Source: an uncultured Mollicutes bacterium
Lineage (GTDB): Bacteria > Bacillota_I > Bacilli_A > ML615J-28 > CAG-313
Length of the DNA stretch: 33,491 nucleotides
Assembly (NCBI GenBank): GCA_900538885.1
Contig: UQAI01000012.1
Coordinates: 1-33,491 of the forward strand
Reading direction: 5' to 3'
A program made the translations under genes and the position numbers. Below, in pieces: positions 6,685-13,959 of the stretch (positions are counted from its first letter, which is position 1; each line of letters starts with the position of its first letter). Below the pieces are notes generated by a model. It saw only the letters and a list, made by a program, of their open reading frames with translations, was not told the DNA's origin and searched no databases.

Positions 6685-8484
6685 GTGACATATTCAATTG
6701 AAAGTTTAAAACAAATGAATATTAAAGAACTAGAAGAACTTGCCGGTTCTATTCGTAAAACTTTGATTGAAACCATAAGCAAAACTGGTGGGCACTTAGC
6801 CTCTAACTTGGGGGTAGTAGAACTTACAATTGCCCTCCATTATGTTTTTAATAGTCCAAAAGATTTAATTTTCTATGATGTATCTCATCAAGCATATGTC
6901 CATAAACTTTTAACAGGACGTGCAGATGATTTCGATAAACTTCGTCAATTTGCCGGGCTTAGTGGTTTTACTTCTAAAACTGAAAGTAAGCATGACATAT
7001 TTGAGGCCGGACACAGTTCAACTTGTATTTCTGCTGCTTTAGGTTATTTAGCTGTAAAAGAAAATAATCCCAATCTTTTTGATGATGCGGTTGTAGTCAT
7101 TGGTGATGCCTCGATTGTTAATGGACTTGCGATGGAAGCAATTAACTATCTTGGTTCTAAACCAAACCAAAAGATGATAATCATTTTAAACGATAATGAA
7201 ATGGGAATATCCAAAAACGTTGGTGGCCTTGCAAAAACCTTTAATAAGATTAGAGTTAGAGGACATTTTAAATTGTTAAGAAAAATTACTCCTAAGTCCG
7301 TAAAAATGTTAATGAAGTCTATGGCTTACAAAAATAATTTTTTATCAGGAATGGGTCTTAAGTATTTAGGAGTAATTGATGGGCATAATTTAAAAGAATT
7401 AATTGAATACCTTGAATATGCTAAAAAATCATCTAATTCAGTAATATTACATATTAAAACCAAAAAAGGAAAAGGTTATAAATTTGCTGAAGAAGATAAA
7501 ACGGGAGTTTGGCATAGTACACCAGCGTTTGACATTGATAGTGGAATGCAAAAGGTGAAAAAGGATGAAAACTTAAACTTTGGGGAATGTTTAGCCTCAT
7601 ATTTAAGCAAATATAGCAAGGAATACCCGCATAAAATAAAAGTAATTACCCCGGGAATGGCTTATGGGAGTGGCTTAGAATTATATCAAAATACAAGTTT
7701 AGATGATTTTATTGATGTTGGTATCGCCGAAGAAAATGCAATTGTGATGGCAACCGCTATGGCCGATGCAGGAGTAATTCCAGTTACCTTTATTTATTCA
7801 ACTTTCTTACAGCGTGCTTATGATGAGTTAATCCATGATTTTGCAAGAAACAGCGCTCATGGCATTATCTGTGTTGATAGAGCTGGCATTGTTGATGGTG
7901 ATGGCCCAACTCATCAAGGTATTTACGATATCGCATATCTTAGTACAATTCCTAATTTAAAGATTTTAGCACCATATAATACTAATCAAGCTGTTAAAAT
8001 GCTTGAATATGCGCTCAATCATCCAGCTCCTTATGTAATTAGATATCCAAAAGATGCTGTTTCAATAAATTTAACAAATGATATTAAAGAAACAAAATGG
8101 GAAATAATTAAAGAAAGTGAAAATAATAAATATATTATTACGTATGGTCCAAATTGTGATAAAATTTTTAATTATATTAAAAACACAAAAATTGGACTTA
8201 TTAATGCTTTATGGATTAAACCATTCGATAAAGATTTAGTTAAAGAGTTATTAAATAAGGAAACAAAGCTATATTTTTATGAAGAAGTGGTTTCAAATAA
8301 TTCATTAGGTAAACAAGTGATTGATTTCGCAAATACTCTTTACCAAGATAAAGAAATCAAAATGTTTAACATCAAAGTAAAAACTTTACCAGATGACTAT
8401 TTAGTAGTAGGAAAAGTCAACCAATTACTCGATAAATATGGTATGAATATGGAAAAATATATAAAAGAAGTAGAGGAGGATTAA
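6685..8484 (+). CDS. dxs: 1-deoxy-D-xylulose-5-phosphate synthase, divergent
   Basis: ThDP-dependent enzyme that condenses pyruvate and glyceraldehyde 3-phosphate, the first step of the MEP isoprenoid pathway. The 599-aa protein (family about 620) shows the Dxs layout: HQAYVHKLLTGR near 69, GHSSTCISAALG near 109-120, the ThDP motif with NDN at 169-171, the DGHNL linker, GIAEEN with Glu349, YSTFLQRAYDE near 371-381, and DGPTHQG with His410. Several usually fixed positions differ: GDA instead of GDG at 140-142, VSHQ instead of VGHQ, AEEN instead of AEQH, and RYPK instead of RYPR at 453-456. The start is GTG, supported by GAGGTGA at 6674-6680. recN follows after one base. Dxs identity is strong; full normal activity is less certain. 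Confidence 0.88.
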   Translation: MTYSIESLKQMNIKELEELAGSIRKTLIETISKTGGHLASNLGVVELTIALHYVFNSPKDLIFYDVSHQAYVHKLLTGRADDFDKLRQFAGLSGFTSKTESKHDIFEAGHSSTCISAALGYLAVKENNPNLFDDAVVVIGDASIVNGLAMEAINYLGSKPNQKMIIILNDNEMGISKNVGGLAKTFNKIRVRGHFKLLRKITPKSVKMLMKSMAYKNNFLSGMGLKYLGVIDGHNLKELIEYLEYAKKSSNSVILHIKTKKGKGYKFAEEDKTGVWHSTPAFDIDSGMQKVKKDENLNFGECLASYLSKYSKEYPHKIKVITPGMAYGSGLELYQNTSLDDFIDVGIAEENAIVMATAMADAGVIPVTFIYSTFLQRAYDELIHDFARNSAHGIICVDRAGIVDGDGPTHQGIYDIAYLSTIPNLKILAPYNTNQAVKMLEYALNHPAPYVIRYPKDAVSINLTNDIKETKWEIIKESENNKYIITYGPNCDKIFNYIKNTKIGLINALWIKPFDKDLVKELLNKETKLYFYEEVVSNNSLGKQVIDFANTLYQDKEIKMFNIKVKTLPDDYLVVGKVNQLLDKYGMNMEKYIKEVEED

Positions 8485-8485
8485 G

Positions 8486-10165
8486 ATGCTTTCTCAATTA
8501 AAAGTACAGAATTTCGCAATAATCGATAATTTAATAGTAAACTTTAATGAAGGCTTTACGACTTTGACTGGTGAAACTGGTGCAGGTAAATCGCTAATTA
8601 TTGATGCAATTGGTCTATTATTTGGTGACCGTTCATCGTCAATGATGATAAGAACAGGCGAAACCAAAGCAACAGTAGAAGGTATTTTTGAGAATGTTAG
8701 TGAATATACTAAACAAGTTCTTGATAATTTACAAATAGAATTGCTAGATAGCGATATTGTGGTAATAAAAAGAGAAATTTCAACAACTGGCAAAAATTTA
8801 ATTAGAGTTAATGGAGAAATTATTACGTTAACCCAACTTGAGTTACTAGCTTCAACTTTAGGCGACATTCATACTCAAGATGAAACTCACAAATTATTTG
8901 ATCAACACAATTACTTAACATTTATTGATGATGAAAAAGTTGCGAGTTTATTAGCTGAATATACAACTTTAAGAAAAAATTATTTATCGCTATATAAAGC
9001 CTATCAATCAGTTTTAGAACTTTCAAGAAATGATAATTCTAATTTAGAATTTTGGGAATATCAATATAAAGAATTAGAAAAAGCTAATTTATCGGTTAAT
9101 GAAGTTTCTAATTTAGAAGCAGAACTTAGCTATTTAAATAATTTTGAACATATTTACAATAATATGTCAGGCATAAAACAAGAATTTAACGATAATAATA
9201 TTTTAGAGCATCTATATGAAGTTATTAATTATCTTGATAAATTAAGAAAATATCAACCAGAATTCGATAAAGATTATGAAAAACTTAACGATTATTATTA
9301 TGAATTAGAAGATTTTGATAGTAAACTTAATAATAAACTAATTAATTTAGATTATGATGAAACTAGATTAAATGAAATTAATGAACGTTTAAGCTATTTA
9401 AATACTCTAAAAAATAAATATAATCGTTCAATTAAAGAATTAATCAACTTTAAATCAGAATTAAAAGAGAAAATAGAAAGTTTTGAACAAATCGATGACA
9501 AAATTGCTAATGCGAAAGATGAATTACAAAAAGCCTTTCTTTTATTAAAAGCAAAAGCTTTAGAAATTACAAATGAACGAGTTAGTGCTGCTAAAGTTCT
9601 TGAAGAAAGTGTTTTAAGTACCCTTCATGATTTAATGTTAAGTAAAGTTCAATTTAAGATAGTTTTTGATAAATATGATTTAAATGATGCTCTTAATACT
9701 CAAGCATTTAAACCAAATGGTTGTGATGCGGTTGATATTTTGATTTCATTTAACGTTGGTGAACAATTAAAGCCACTTTCTAAGGTTGCATCTGGTGGTG
9801 AAATGTCTAGGATAATGCTTGCCTTAAAAGTTCATATTCTTAAAAAATTAAAACTATCAACCGTTATTTTTGACGAAATAGATAGTGGTGTAAGTGGCAA
9901 TGTTGCTGGTAAAGTTGGTGAAAAACTAAAAGAGATTAGTAAAAATGTTCAGGTTTTAGCAATTACTCACTTGCCAATTGTTGCTTGCCTTGCGGATCAT
10001 CAATATAAAATATATAAAGAATATACTGAAACTAATACTTCAACACGTGTTAAGGAATTAACGGGTGAAGAAAGAATCTTAGAAGTTGCGGAAATGATTT
10101 CGCCAAATGATGTCACCGCAAAAAGTAAAGAACTAGCAAAATTAATGCTAGAAAATAATAAATAA
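8486..10165 (+). CDS. recN: DNA repair ATPase RecN
   Basis: SMC-like ATPase that acts early in double-strand break repair. The 559-aa protein has Walker A GETGAGKS at residues 29-36, a long central coiled coil of roughly 160-360 (rich in Asn, Asp, Leu and Lys), the ABC signature region LSKVASGGEMSRIMLALK near 431-448, Walker B STVIFDEIDSGVSG near 458-471, and LAITHLPIVA near 491-500. AGGAGG at 8473-8478 precedes ATG 8486, so its ribosome binding site lies inside the end of dxs. In Bacillus, recN is followed by spoIVB and spo0A, and that order is kept here, but ahrC is absent between dxs and recN. A strong terminator follows. Confidence 0.95.
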   Translation: MLSQLKVQNFAIIDNLIVNFNEGFTTLTGETGAGKSLIIDAIGLLFGDRSSSMMIRTGETKATVEGIFENVSEYTKQVLDNLQIELLDSDIVVIKREISTTGKNLIRVNGEIITLTQLELLASTLGDIHTQDETHKLFDQHNYLTFIDDEKVASLLAEYTTLRKNYLSLYKAYQSVLELSRNDNSNLEFWEYQYKELEKANLSVNEVSNLEAELSYLNNFEHIYNNMSGIKQEFNDNNILEHLYEVINYLDKLRKYQPEFDKDYEKLNDYYYELEDFDSKLNNKLINLDYDETRLNEINERLSYLNTLKNKYNRSIKELINFKSELKEKIESFEQIDDKIANAKDELQKAFLLLKAKALEITNERVSAAKVLEESVLSTLHDLMLSKVQFKIVFDKYDLNDALNTQAFKPNGCDAVDILISFNVGEQLKPLSKVASGGEMSRIMLALKVHILKKLKLSTVIFDEIDSGVSGNVAGKVGEKLKEISKNVQVLAITHLPIVACLADHQYKIYKEYTETNTSTRVKELTGEERILEVAEMISPNDVTAKSKELAKLMLENNK

Positions 10166-10168
10166 TAA

Positions 10169-10211
10169 AAAAAGTGGTAGATAAACTTACATTTATCTAC
10201 ACTTTTTATTT
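10169..10211 (+). terminator. Intrinsic terminator after recN
   Basis: Left arm 10169-10185, right arm 10192-10207, loop CTTACA, with one bulged G at 10176. The inner nine base pairs (10177-10185 with 10192-10200) are perfect. The right arm ends in TTTTT and is followed by more T-rich sequence. It ends the nusB-to-recN run, so spoIVB needs its own promoter. Confidence 0.85.
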
Positions 10212-10249
10212 TATTAAATAAGGAAATAATATAATGAAAGGAGGAATTT

Positions 10250-11266
10250 ATGAAAAAAAATAATAAAATTATAAAATCTTTTCTCGTATTATTTCTAATT
10301 TTAATGTTATCTTTGACAATTAACTTCACAAGTTATGCTACGAACAGACATAAACAAGTTATTTTGGGTGGTAATACTATCGGATTAAAACTTGATACTG
10401 GTGTGTTTATTGCGGGAAAATATCAAGTAGAAGTAAATGACAAAAAAATATCACCTTGGAAAAACAGTGATATTAAAGAAGGAGATAAAGTAGTAGCTTA
10501 CAATAATCACAAAATTAGTTCTAATAATGATATTTTGGAATTACTTAGAAGTGATAATAATGAAAGTGTAACTTTAAGACTTGAAAGAAACAATAAATCT
10601 ATAACTACATCTGTTGATATTGTAAAAACTAAAAATCATTCAAAATCATTAGGCTTATATATTAAAGACAAAATGATTGGCATTGGAACATTAACTTTTA
10701 TTGATGAAGATACAAAAGCTTTTGCATCGCTTGGCCATGGAATATACGACAATAACATTGTAATCGGTACACAACGTGGCAATATCACGACATCTAGTGT
10801 TGAAAGTATCAAAAAATCACTTCCCGGTGAAGCTGGTGAAAAAAGAGCATCAATAACAAACATTGTACTTGGGTCAATAAAAGCTAACAAGATTACAGGA
10901 GTATATGGTAAAATAAATAATATAGGAATGTTCAATAACCAAAAAATTAAAACAGCCTCTCAAGAAGAAGTAAAAATTGGTAATGCAAAAATTTTAACAG
11001 TTATTGAAGGAAATAAAATAGAATCATTTAATATTATAATTACTAGTATTGCTATTCAAACATCGCTGGATGTTAAAGGTTTAAAGTTTGAAGTAACTGA
11101 TGAAAGATTACTAAGTGTAAGTGGTGGAATTGTCCAAGGTATGAGTGGAAGTCCAATTGTACAAAATGGAAAACTTGTAGGTGCAGTATCACATGTATGC
11201 ATAGATAACCCTAAAAATGGCTATGGAATGCATATTGAATGGATGTTACAAGATGCATTAGACTAA
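10250..11266 (+). CDS. spoIVB: SpoIVB family serine peptidase (S55)
   Basis: In Bacillus, SpoIVB is a forespore-secreted serine protease that starts sigma-K activation by cleaving SpoIVFA. Here a basic start and a hydrophobic segment (about 9-28) give a signal peptide or anchor, then a PDZ domain (about 75-120, IKEGDKVVAYNNHKI), then the S55 peptidase domain. The catalytic triad can be placed: His163 in ASLGHGI, Asp284 in EVTDERLL, Ser301 in GMSGSPIV. Length is 338 aa against about 425 in B. subtilis; the loss is mainly N-terminal. AAAGGAGG lies before the ATG. No clear promoter was found: a TATAAT at 10230-10235 is too close to the start. Its position directly before spo0A matches the Bacillus order. 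Confidence 0.92.
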   Translation: MKKNNKIIKSFLVLFLILMLSLTINFTSYATNRHKQVILGGNTIGLKLDTGVFIAGKYQVEVNDKKISPWKNSDIKEGDKVVAYNNHKISSNNDILELLRSDNNESVTLRLERNNKSITTSVDIVKTKNHSKSLGLYIKDKMIGIGTLTFIDEDTKAFASLGHGIYDNNIVIGTQRGNITTSSVESIKKSLPGEAGEKRASITNIVLGSIKANKITGVYGKINNIGMFNNQKIKTASQEEVKIGNAKILTVIEGNKIESFNIIITSIAIQTSLDVKGLKFEVTDERLLSVSGGIVQGMSGSPIVQNGKLVGAVSHVCIDNPKNGYGMHIEWMLQDALD

Positions 11267-11277
11267 ATAAATTATTA

Positions 11278-11296
11278 TTCGACATTATTCGACAAA
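11278..11296 (-). promoter_or_regulatory. Two tandem Spo0A-box matches upstream of spo0A
   Basis: On the minus strand the sequence reads TTTGTCGAA, three bases, then TGTCGAA. The first matches the published 0A-box consensus TTTGTCRAA at every position, and the second has its TGTCGAA core. On the + strand they are TTCGACA at 11278-11284 and 11288-11294, exactly 10 bp apart, one helical turn. They lie 80-100 bases upstream of the likely spo0A promoter elements, so Spo0A probably regulates its own gene (inference). Confidence 0.75.
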
Positions 11297-11373
11297 TAAC
11301 AATTTAAATAATAGAAAATCGTTTAAATATATCACTTTTTTTACATCATCAAACCTTTAATTTATCTTTTTTT

Positions 11374-11413
11374 TTGCGAATATATTGCATCAAATAGTAA
11401 AATTTGGTAAAAT
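11374..11413 (+). promoter_or_regulatory. Probable sigma-A promoter(s) of spo0A
   Basis: Two overlapping candidates: TTGCGA (11374-11379), 18-base spacer, TAAAAT (11398-11403); and TTGCAT (11385-11390), 17-base spacer, TAAAAT (11408-11413). The second has the better spacing. GAAT in TGCGAATAT recalls a sigma-H -10, but no matching AGGA-type -35 is seen, so sigma-H control is not supported. Confidence 0.5.
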
Positions 11414-11437
11414 ATTTAGGTAAGGGGGATTTGCAAT

Positions 11438-12223
11438 ATGCAGAAATTTAATATTCTTATAGCGGAAGCTATTAGTGACAAAGAGACAAATTTAACAAAT
11501 TATTTTAAAGGGGTTGCTGATGTAAACATTTTGGGGACATGTTCAACAGCAGAAAATTTATTTAATGTACTTAAAGTAACAGATGTTGATGTATTATTAC
11601 TAGATTTATTTATTCCTAATTTTGATGGCGTGAAATTTTTAGAAGATTTACGAGGAAAGAATGTAGATTTTAACGTACCTAAAAGAGTTATTGTTATAAC
11701 TCAGTTTGTGAGCGGATACATAAATGCTAAACTAAATAGTTTAGGCATTGATTATATGGTTATGAAACCTGTAAATTATGAAAATCTTTATCAATTAATG
11801 ATTGGGATGTTCACTGAACCAAGTAAGCCAACCACAGGAGAATATGATCCTGATTTAGATAGTGAAATTACAGATATTTTGCACGAAGTTGGTGTTCCTG
11901 CGCATATCAAGGGTTACTTGTATTTACGTGATGCTATAACAATGGTTTATAAAAATGTTGAAATATTAGGCTCAATTACAAAAGTACTATATCCAGAAAT
12001 TGCTCATCATTTTTGCACTACTTCATCAAGAGTAGAAAGAGCAATAAGACATGCTATTGAAATTGCGTGGGTTCGTGGTAATGTTGATGCAATTAGTGAT
12101 ATCTTTAGTTATACCATTAGTTATAATAAATCTAAACCTACAAATTCTGAGTTTATTGCGATGATATCAGATCGTTTAAGACTTGAGCATCGTAAACAAA
12201 AGAAGATGCGTTATATAGCTTAA
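11438..12223 (+). CDS. spo0A: Stage 0 sporulation response regulator Spo0A
   Basis: Master regulator of sporulation entry: a phosphorylated receiver controls a DNA-binding domain that recognises 0A boxes. The 261-aa protein (267 in B. subtilis) has a receiver with phospho-acceptor Asp56 (LLLDLFIPNFDG), Thr88 and Lys110, and a very well kept C-terminal domain (EITDILHEVGVPAHIKGYLY at about 143-162, the DNA-reading helix SRVERAIRHAIEIAW, and KPTNSEFIAMISDRLRLEH). The acidic pair that binds Mg2+, Asp-Asp in B. subtilis, reads Glu10-Ala11. The ribosome binding site AAGGGGG at 11422-11428 fixes the start. Two 0A boxes lie upstream. It is transcribed after spoIVB but with its own promoter and hairpin. 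Confidence 0.95.
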   Translation: MQKFNILIAEAISDKETNLTNYFKGVADVNILGTCSTAENLFNVLKVTDVDVLLLDLFIPNFDGVKFLEDLRGKNVDFNVPKRVIVITQFVSGYINAKLNSLGIDYMVMKPVNYENLYQLMIGMFTEPSKPTTGEYDPDLDSEITDILHEVGVPAHIKGYLYLRDAITMVYKNVEILGSITKVLYPEIAHHFCTTSSRVERAIRHAIEIAWVRGNVDAISDIFSYTISYNKSKPTNSEFIAMISDRLRLEHRKQKKMRYIA

Positions 12224-12224
12224 A

Positions 12225-12251
12225 AAGGTACATCTATGATGTACCTTGTTT
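12225..12251. terminator. Two-way terminator between spo0A and the small membrane gene
   Basis: A perfect 10-bp stem, AAGGTACATC 12225-12234 with GATGTACCTT 12238-12247, and a 3-base loop. Reading +, the T-run is weak (TTGTTT); reading -, the arm is followed by TTTTT, so it serves the convergent minus-strand gene at least as well. Its first base lies two bases after the spo0A stop. Confidence 0.75.
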
Positions 12252-12282
12252 AAAGTCTAAATTAGTAACTATTAATTTATAG

Positions 12283-12486
12283 TTATTTGGAAGCTTGAAC
12301 AAGCACAATAACTAAACTTGCGATTACACCGATAATCATTGCGAAAGCAAGTACGGCGATAACAATTTTGCCAAGTACAGTTTTCGAAGGTGCTTTAGTA
12401 ATAATTACTTCATCTTTACCATCAGCTGTTTGTTTAACAACGATTGTTTTTTGCTTTTTTTGTTTGTTATTCTTTTTATTACTCAT
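12283..12486 (-). CDS. Small tail-anchored membrane protein, 67 aa
   Basis: Not recognised. The protein has a very basic N-terminus (Lys/Asn/Gln-rich, about residues 3-14), a short polar stretch with a beta-like pattern (TIVVKQTADGKDEVIIT), then one transmembrane helix at about residues 39-63 (GKIVIAVLAFAMIIGVIASL), ending four residues later. This is a single-span protein, probably with the basic end in the cytoplasm. ATG at 12486-12484 is chosen because GAGGAG lies just before it on the minus strand and an extended -10 promoter lies upstream; an upstream ATG would overlap dinB. It is divergent from dinB and convergent with spo0A. Confidence 0.72.
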   Translation of the reverse strand: MSNKKNNKQKKQKTIVVKQTADGKDEVIITKAPSKTVLGKIVIAVLAFAMIIGVIASLVIVLVQASK

Positions 12487-12520
12487 AAGTGTCTCCTCAT
12501 AGTTAATATTATTTGGATAT

Positions 12521-12529
12521 ATTATATCA
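12521..12529 (-). promoter_or_regulatory. Extended -10 promoter of the small membrane gene
   Basis: On the minus strand TGATATAAT: a perfect TATAAT (12526-12521) preceded by TG one base away. No clear -35 is present, which extended -10 promoters tolerate. The start site is expected near 12514, 28 bases before the ATG. Confidence 0.5.
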
Positions 12530-12558
12530 CATTTCTTAAAAAAAAGGGTGGTGTTAGC

Positions 12559-13836
12559 ATTAAAAAAAATAGAATTATTTTTCACATTGATATGAATTGC
12601 TTTTTTGTAAGTTGCGAAATAGCTAAAAATCCCGAATTAAAAGGTAAAGCGGTTGCGGTTGGACATAATGGAAATGACCGAAAAGGTATGATTCTTGCAG
12701 CAAGTTATGAGGCAAGACCGTTTGGTATTAGAGCCGCAATGCCAATACCTGAGGCCATGCGTAAATGTCCTAATTTAATTCTTATTGAACCACATATGGA
12801 ATTATATAGTGAGTTTTCTCGCAATTTCTTTAATTATTTTTTATCAATTACGCCACTTGTCGAACCAGGTAGTATTGATGAGGCCTATTTGGATGTTACT
12901 GATGTTTGCGCGCCTTCATTAATTGTTGATTTAGCTCATAATATTCAAAATGATTTATTAGAACTTTTTAATTTGCCTTGTAGTATTGGAATTGCACCTA
13001 ACAAATTTCTCGCTAAAATGGCATCAGATATGAAAAAACCACTAGGAATTACAATTCTAAGGAAAAGAGAAATTGACAAACTTCTTTGGCCGCTTCCAAT
13101 ATCTGATATGTTTGGAGTAGGCAAGAAAAGTTTAGATAACTTTAAGGCATTAGGAATTAAAACAATAGGAGATCTAGCCAATTATAAAGATTATAAATTA
13201 TTGTGTGATGTAATAGGAAGAAGCAATGCTGAAAACTTGTATGCTCATGCAAATGGTGAAGGAAGTACGGATGTAGATGTTAGTAGATTTACTGATGTTA
13301 GTTCAATTAGTACTTCACAAACATTAGATTATGATGAATATGATGTTTCGAAAATGCATATGATAATTAAAATATTAACAAATGTCATTGCCTCAAGACT
13401 AGAAAAAGCAAGTTTAAAGGCTAGCACCTTTACCCTACAGATAAAATACTTTAATTTTAAGCAAGTTTCCAAGAGCAAAACTTTTACTGAACCTACAAAT
13501 GATAGTAATAAAATATATCATATAATGCTGGATTTATTTGAGGATTTATACGAAACTAATATTCCTGTTCGCCTTTTTGGGGTAGGTGCAAGTAGATTTA
13601 GTGAAAATAAAGAGGAAATAAAACAATTAACTTTATTTGATGAACTTGATGCGGAAGAAAAAGCATATAATATCAATAAATTACTAAAAAATATTAATGA
13701 TACCTTTGGTGGTGGTATTATCAAAAAAGGTGTTAATAAAGAAAAAGATCATCATGAATCTATTAATACTGATAAATATGATAAGAAATGGGCAAAAGAA
13801 GCTCGTTCAGAAATTAGATCACTTAATAAAAGATAG
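12559..13836 (+). CDS. dinB: DNA polymerase IV (Y family), apparent ATT start
   Basis: Error-prone translesion polymerase. Family motifs: IIFHIDMNCFFVSCE near residues 6-20 with the first catalytic Asp, SIDEAYLDVT near 105-114 with the SxDE pair, PCSIGIAPNKFLAKMASD near 137-154, and VGKKSLDNFKALGIKTIGDL in the thumb. Near the C-terminus KQLTLFDE is a beta-clamp binding motif (QLxLF), followed by a basic tail of about 65 residues. No ATG, GTG or TTG lies in frame between the opposing gene and the catalytic strand: the first in-frame ATG (in HIDMN) would remove the catalytic Asp. A strong ribosome binding site, AAGGGTGGTG (12544-12553), is followed after five bases by ATT AAA AAA, which gives 425 aa. 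An upstream ATG at 12430 exists but lies inside the opposing gene. Confidence 0.88.
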   Translation: MKKNRIIFHIDMNCFFVSCEIAKNPELKGKAVAVGHNGNDRKGMILAASYEARPFGIRAAMPIPEAMRKCPNLILIEPHMELYSEFSRNFFNYFLSITPLVEPGSIDEAYLDVTDVCAPSLIVDLAHNIQNDLLELFNLPCSIGIAPNKFLAKMASDMKKPLGITILRKREIDKLLWPLPISDMFGVGKKSLDNFKALGIKTIGDLANYKDYKLLCDVIGRSNAENLYAHANGEGSTDVDVSRFTDVSSISTSQTLDYDEYDVSKMHMIIKILTNVIASRLEKASLKASTFTLQIKYFNFKQVSKSKTFTEPTNDSNKIYHIMLDLFEDLYETNIPVRLFGVGASRFSENKEEIKQLTLFDELDAEEKAYNINKLLKNINDTFGGGIIKKGVNKEKDHHESINTDKYDKKWAKEARSEIRSLNKR

Positions 13837-13856
13837 TCCTTAGGGGCTATTTTTTT
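13833..13856 (+). terminator. Intrinsic terminator after dinB
   Basis: ATAGTCC (13833-13839) pairs with GGGCTAT (13844-13850), seven pairs with one G-U, loop TTAG, then TTTTTT. The stem overlaps the dinB stop codon. Confidence 0.8.
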
Positions 13857-13875
13857 GATAAATAAAGTATTAATT

Positions 13876-13903
13876 TTGACAAAATATAAAAAATAACTAT
13901 AAT
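13876..13903 (+). promoter_or_regulatory. Consensus sigma-A promoter of the polyamine operon
   Basis: TTGACA (13876-13881), 16-base spacer, TATAAT (13898-13903): a perfect match to both hexamers. The start site is expected near 13910. It drives the XRE-cupin regulator and, since potA follows closely with no terminator, probably potABCD as well. Confidence 0.85.
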
Positions 13904-13921
13904 AATAGAGTATAGAATTAC

Positions 13922-13936
13922 TAAACTTAAAGTTTA
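13922..13936 (+). promoter_or_regulatory. Palindromic operator candidate in the pot operon leader
   Basis: TAAACTT, one central A, then AAGTTTA: a perfect 7+7 palindrome about 12-26 bases after the predicted transcription start. XRE regulators bind such palindromes, and a site just downstream of the start would block transcription. The likely ligand protein is encoded by the next gene (inference). Confidence 0.55.
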
Positions 13937-13959
13937 CAATTATAAAGGTAGGTGAAATT

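Noticed and set aside
10230..10235. TATAAT directly upstream of spoIVB as its -10
   Set aside because: The start site would fall about 8 bases before the ATG, leaving no room for the ribosome binding site in the RNA.
11360..11383. Sigma-H promoter for spo0A (GAAT in a -10-like context)
   Set aside because: No AGGA-type -35 at the correct distance, and the region is a T-run; sigma-A type elements fit better.
12430..12558. N-terminal extension of dinB from ATG 12430
   Set aside because: It would overlap the opposing small gene for 57 bases and add a hydrophobic stretch foreign to Y-family polymerases, while a good ribosome binding site sits at 12544-12553.
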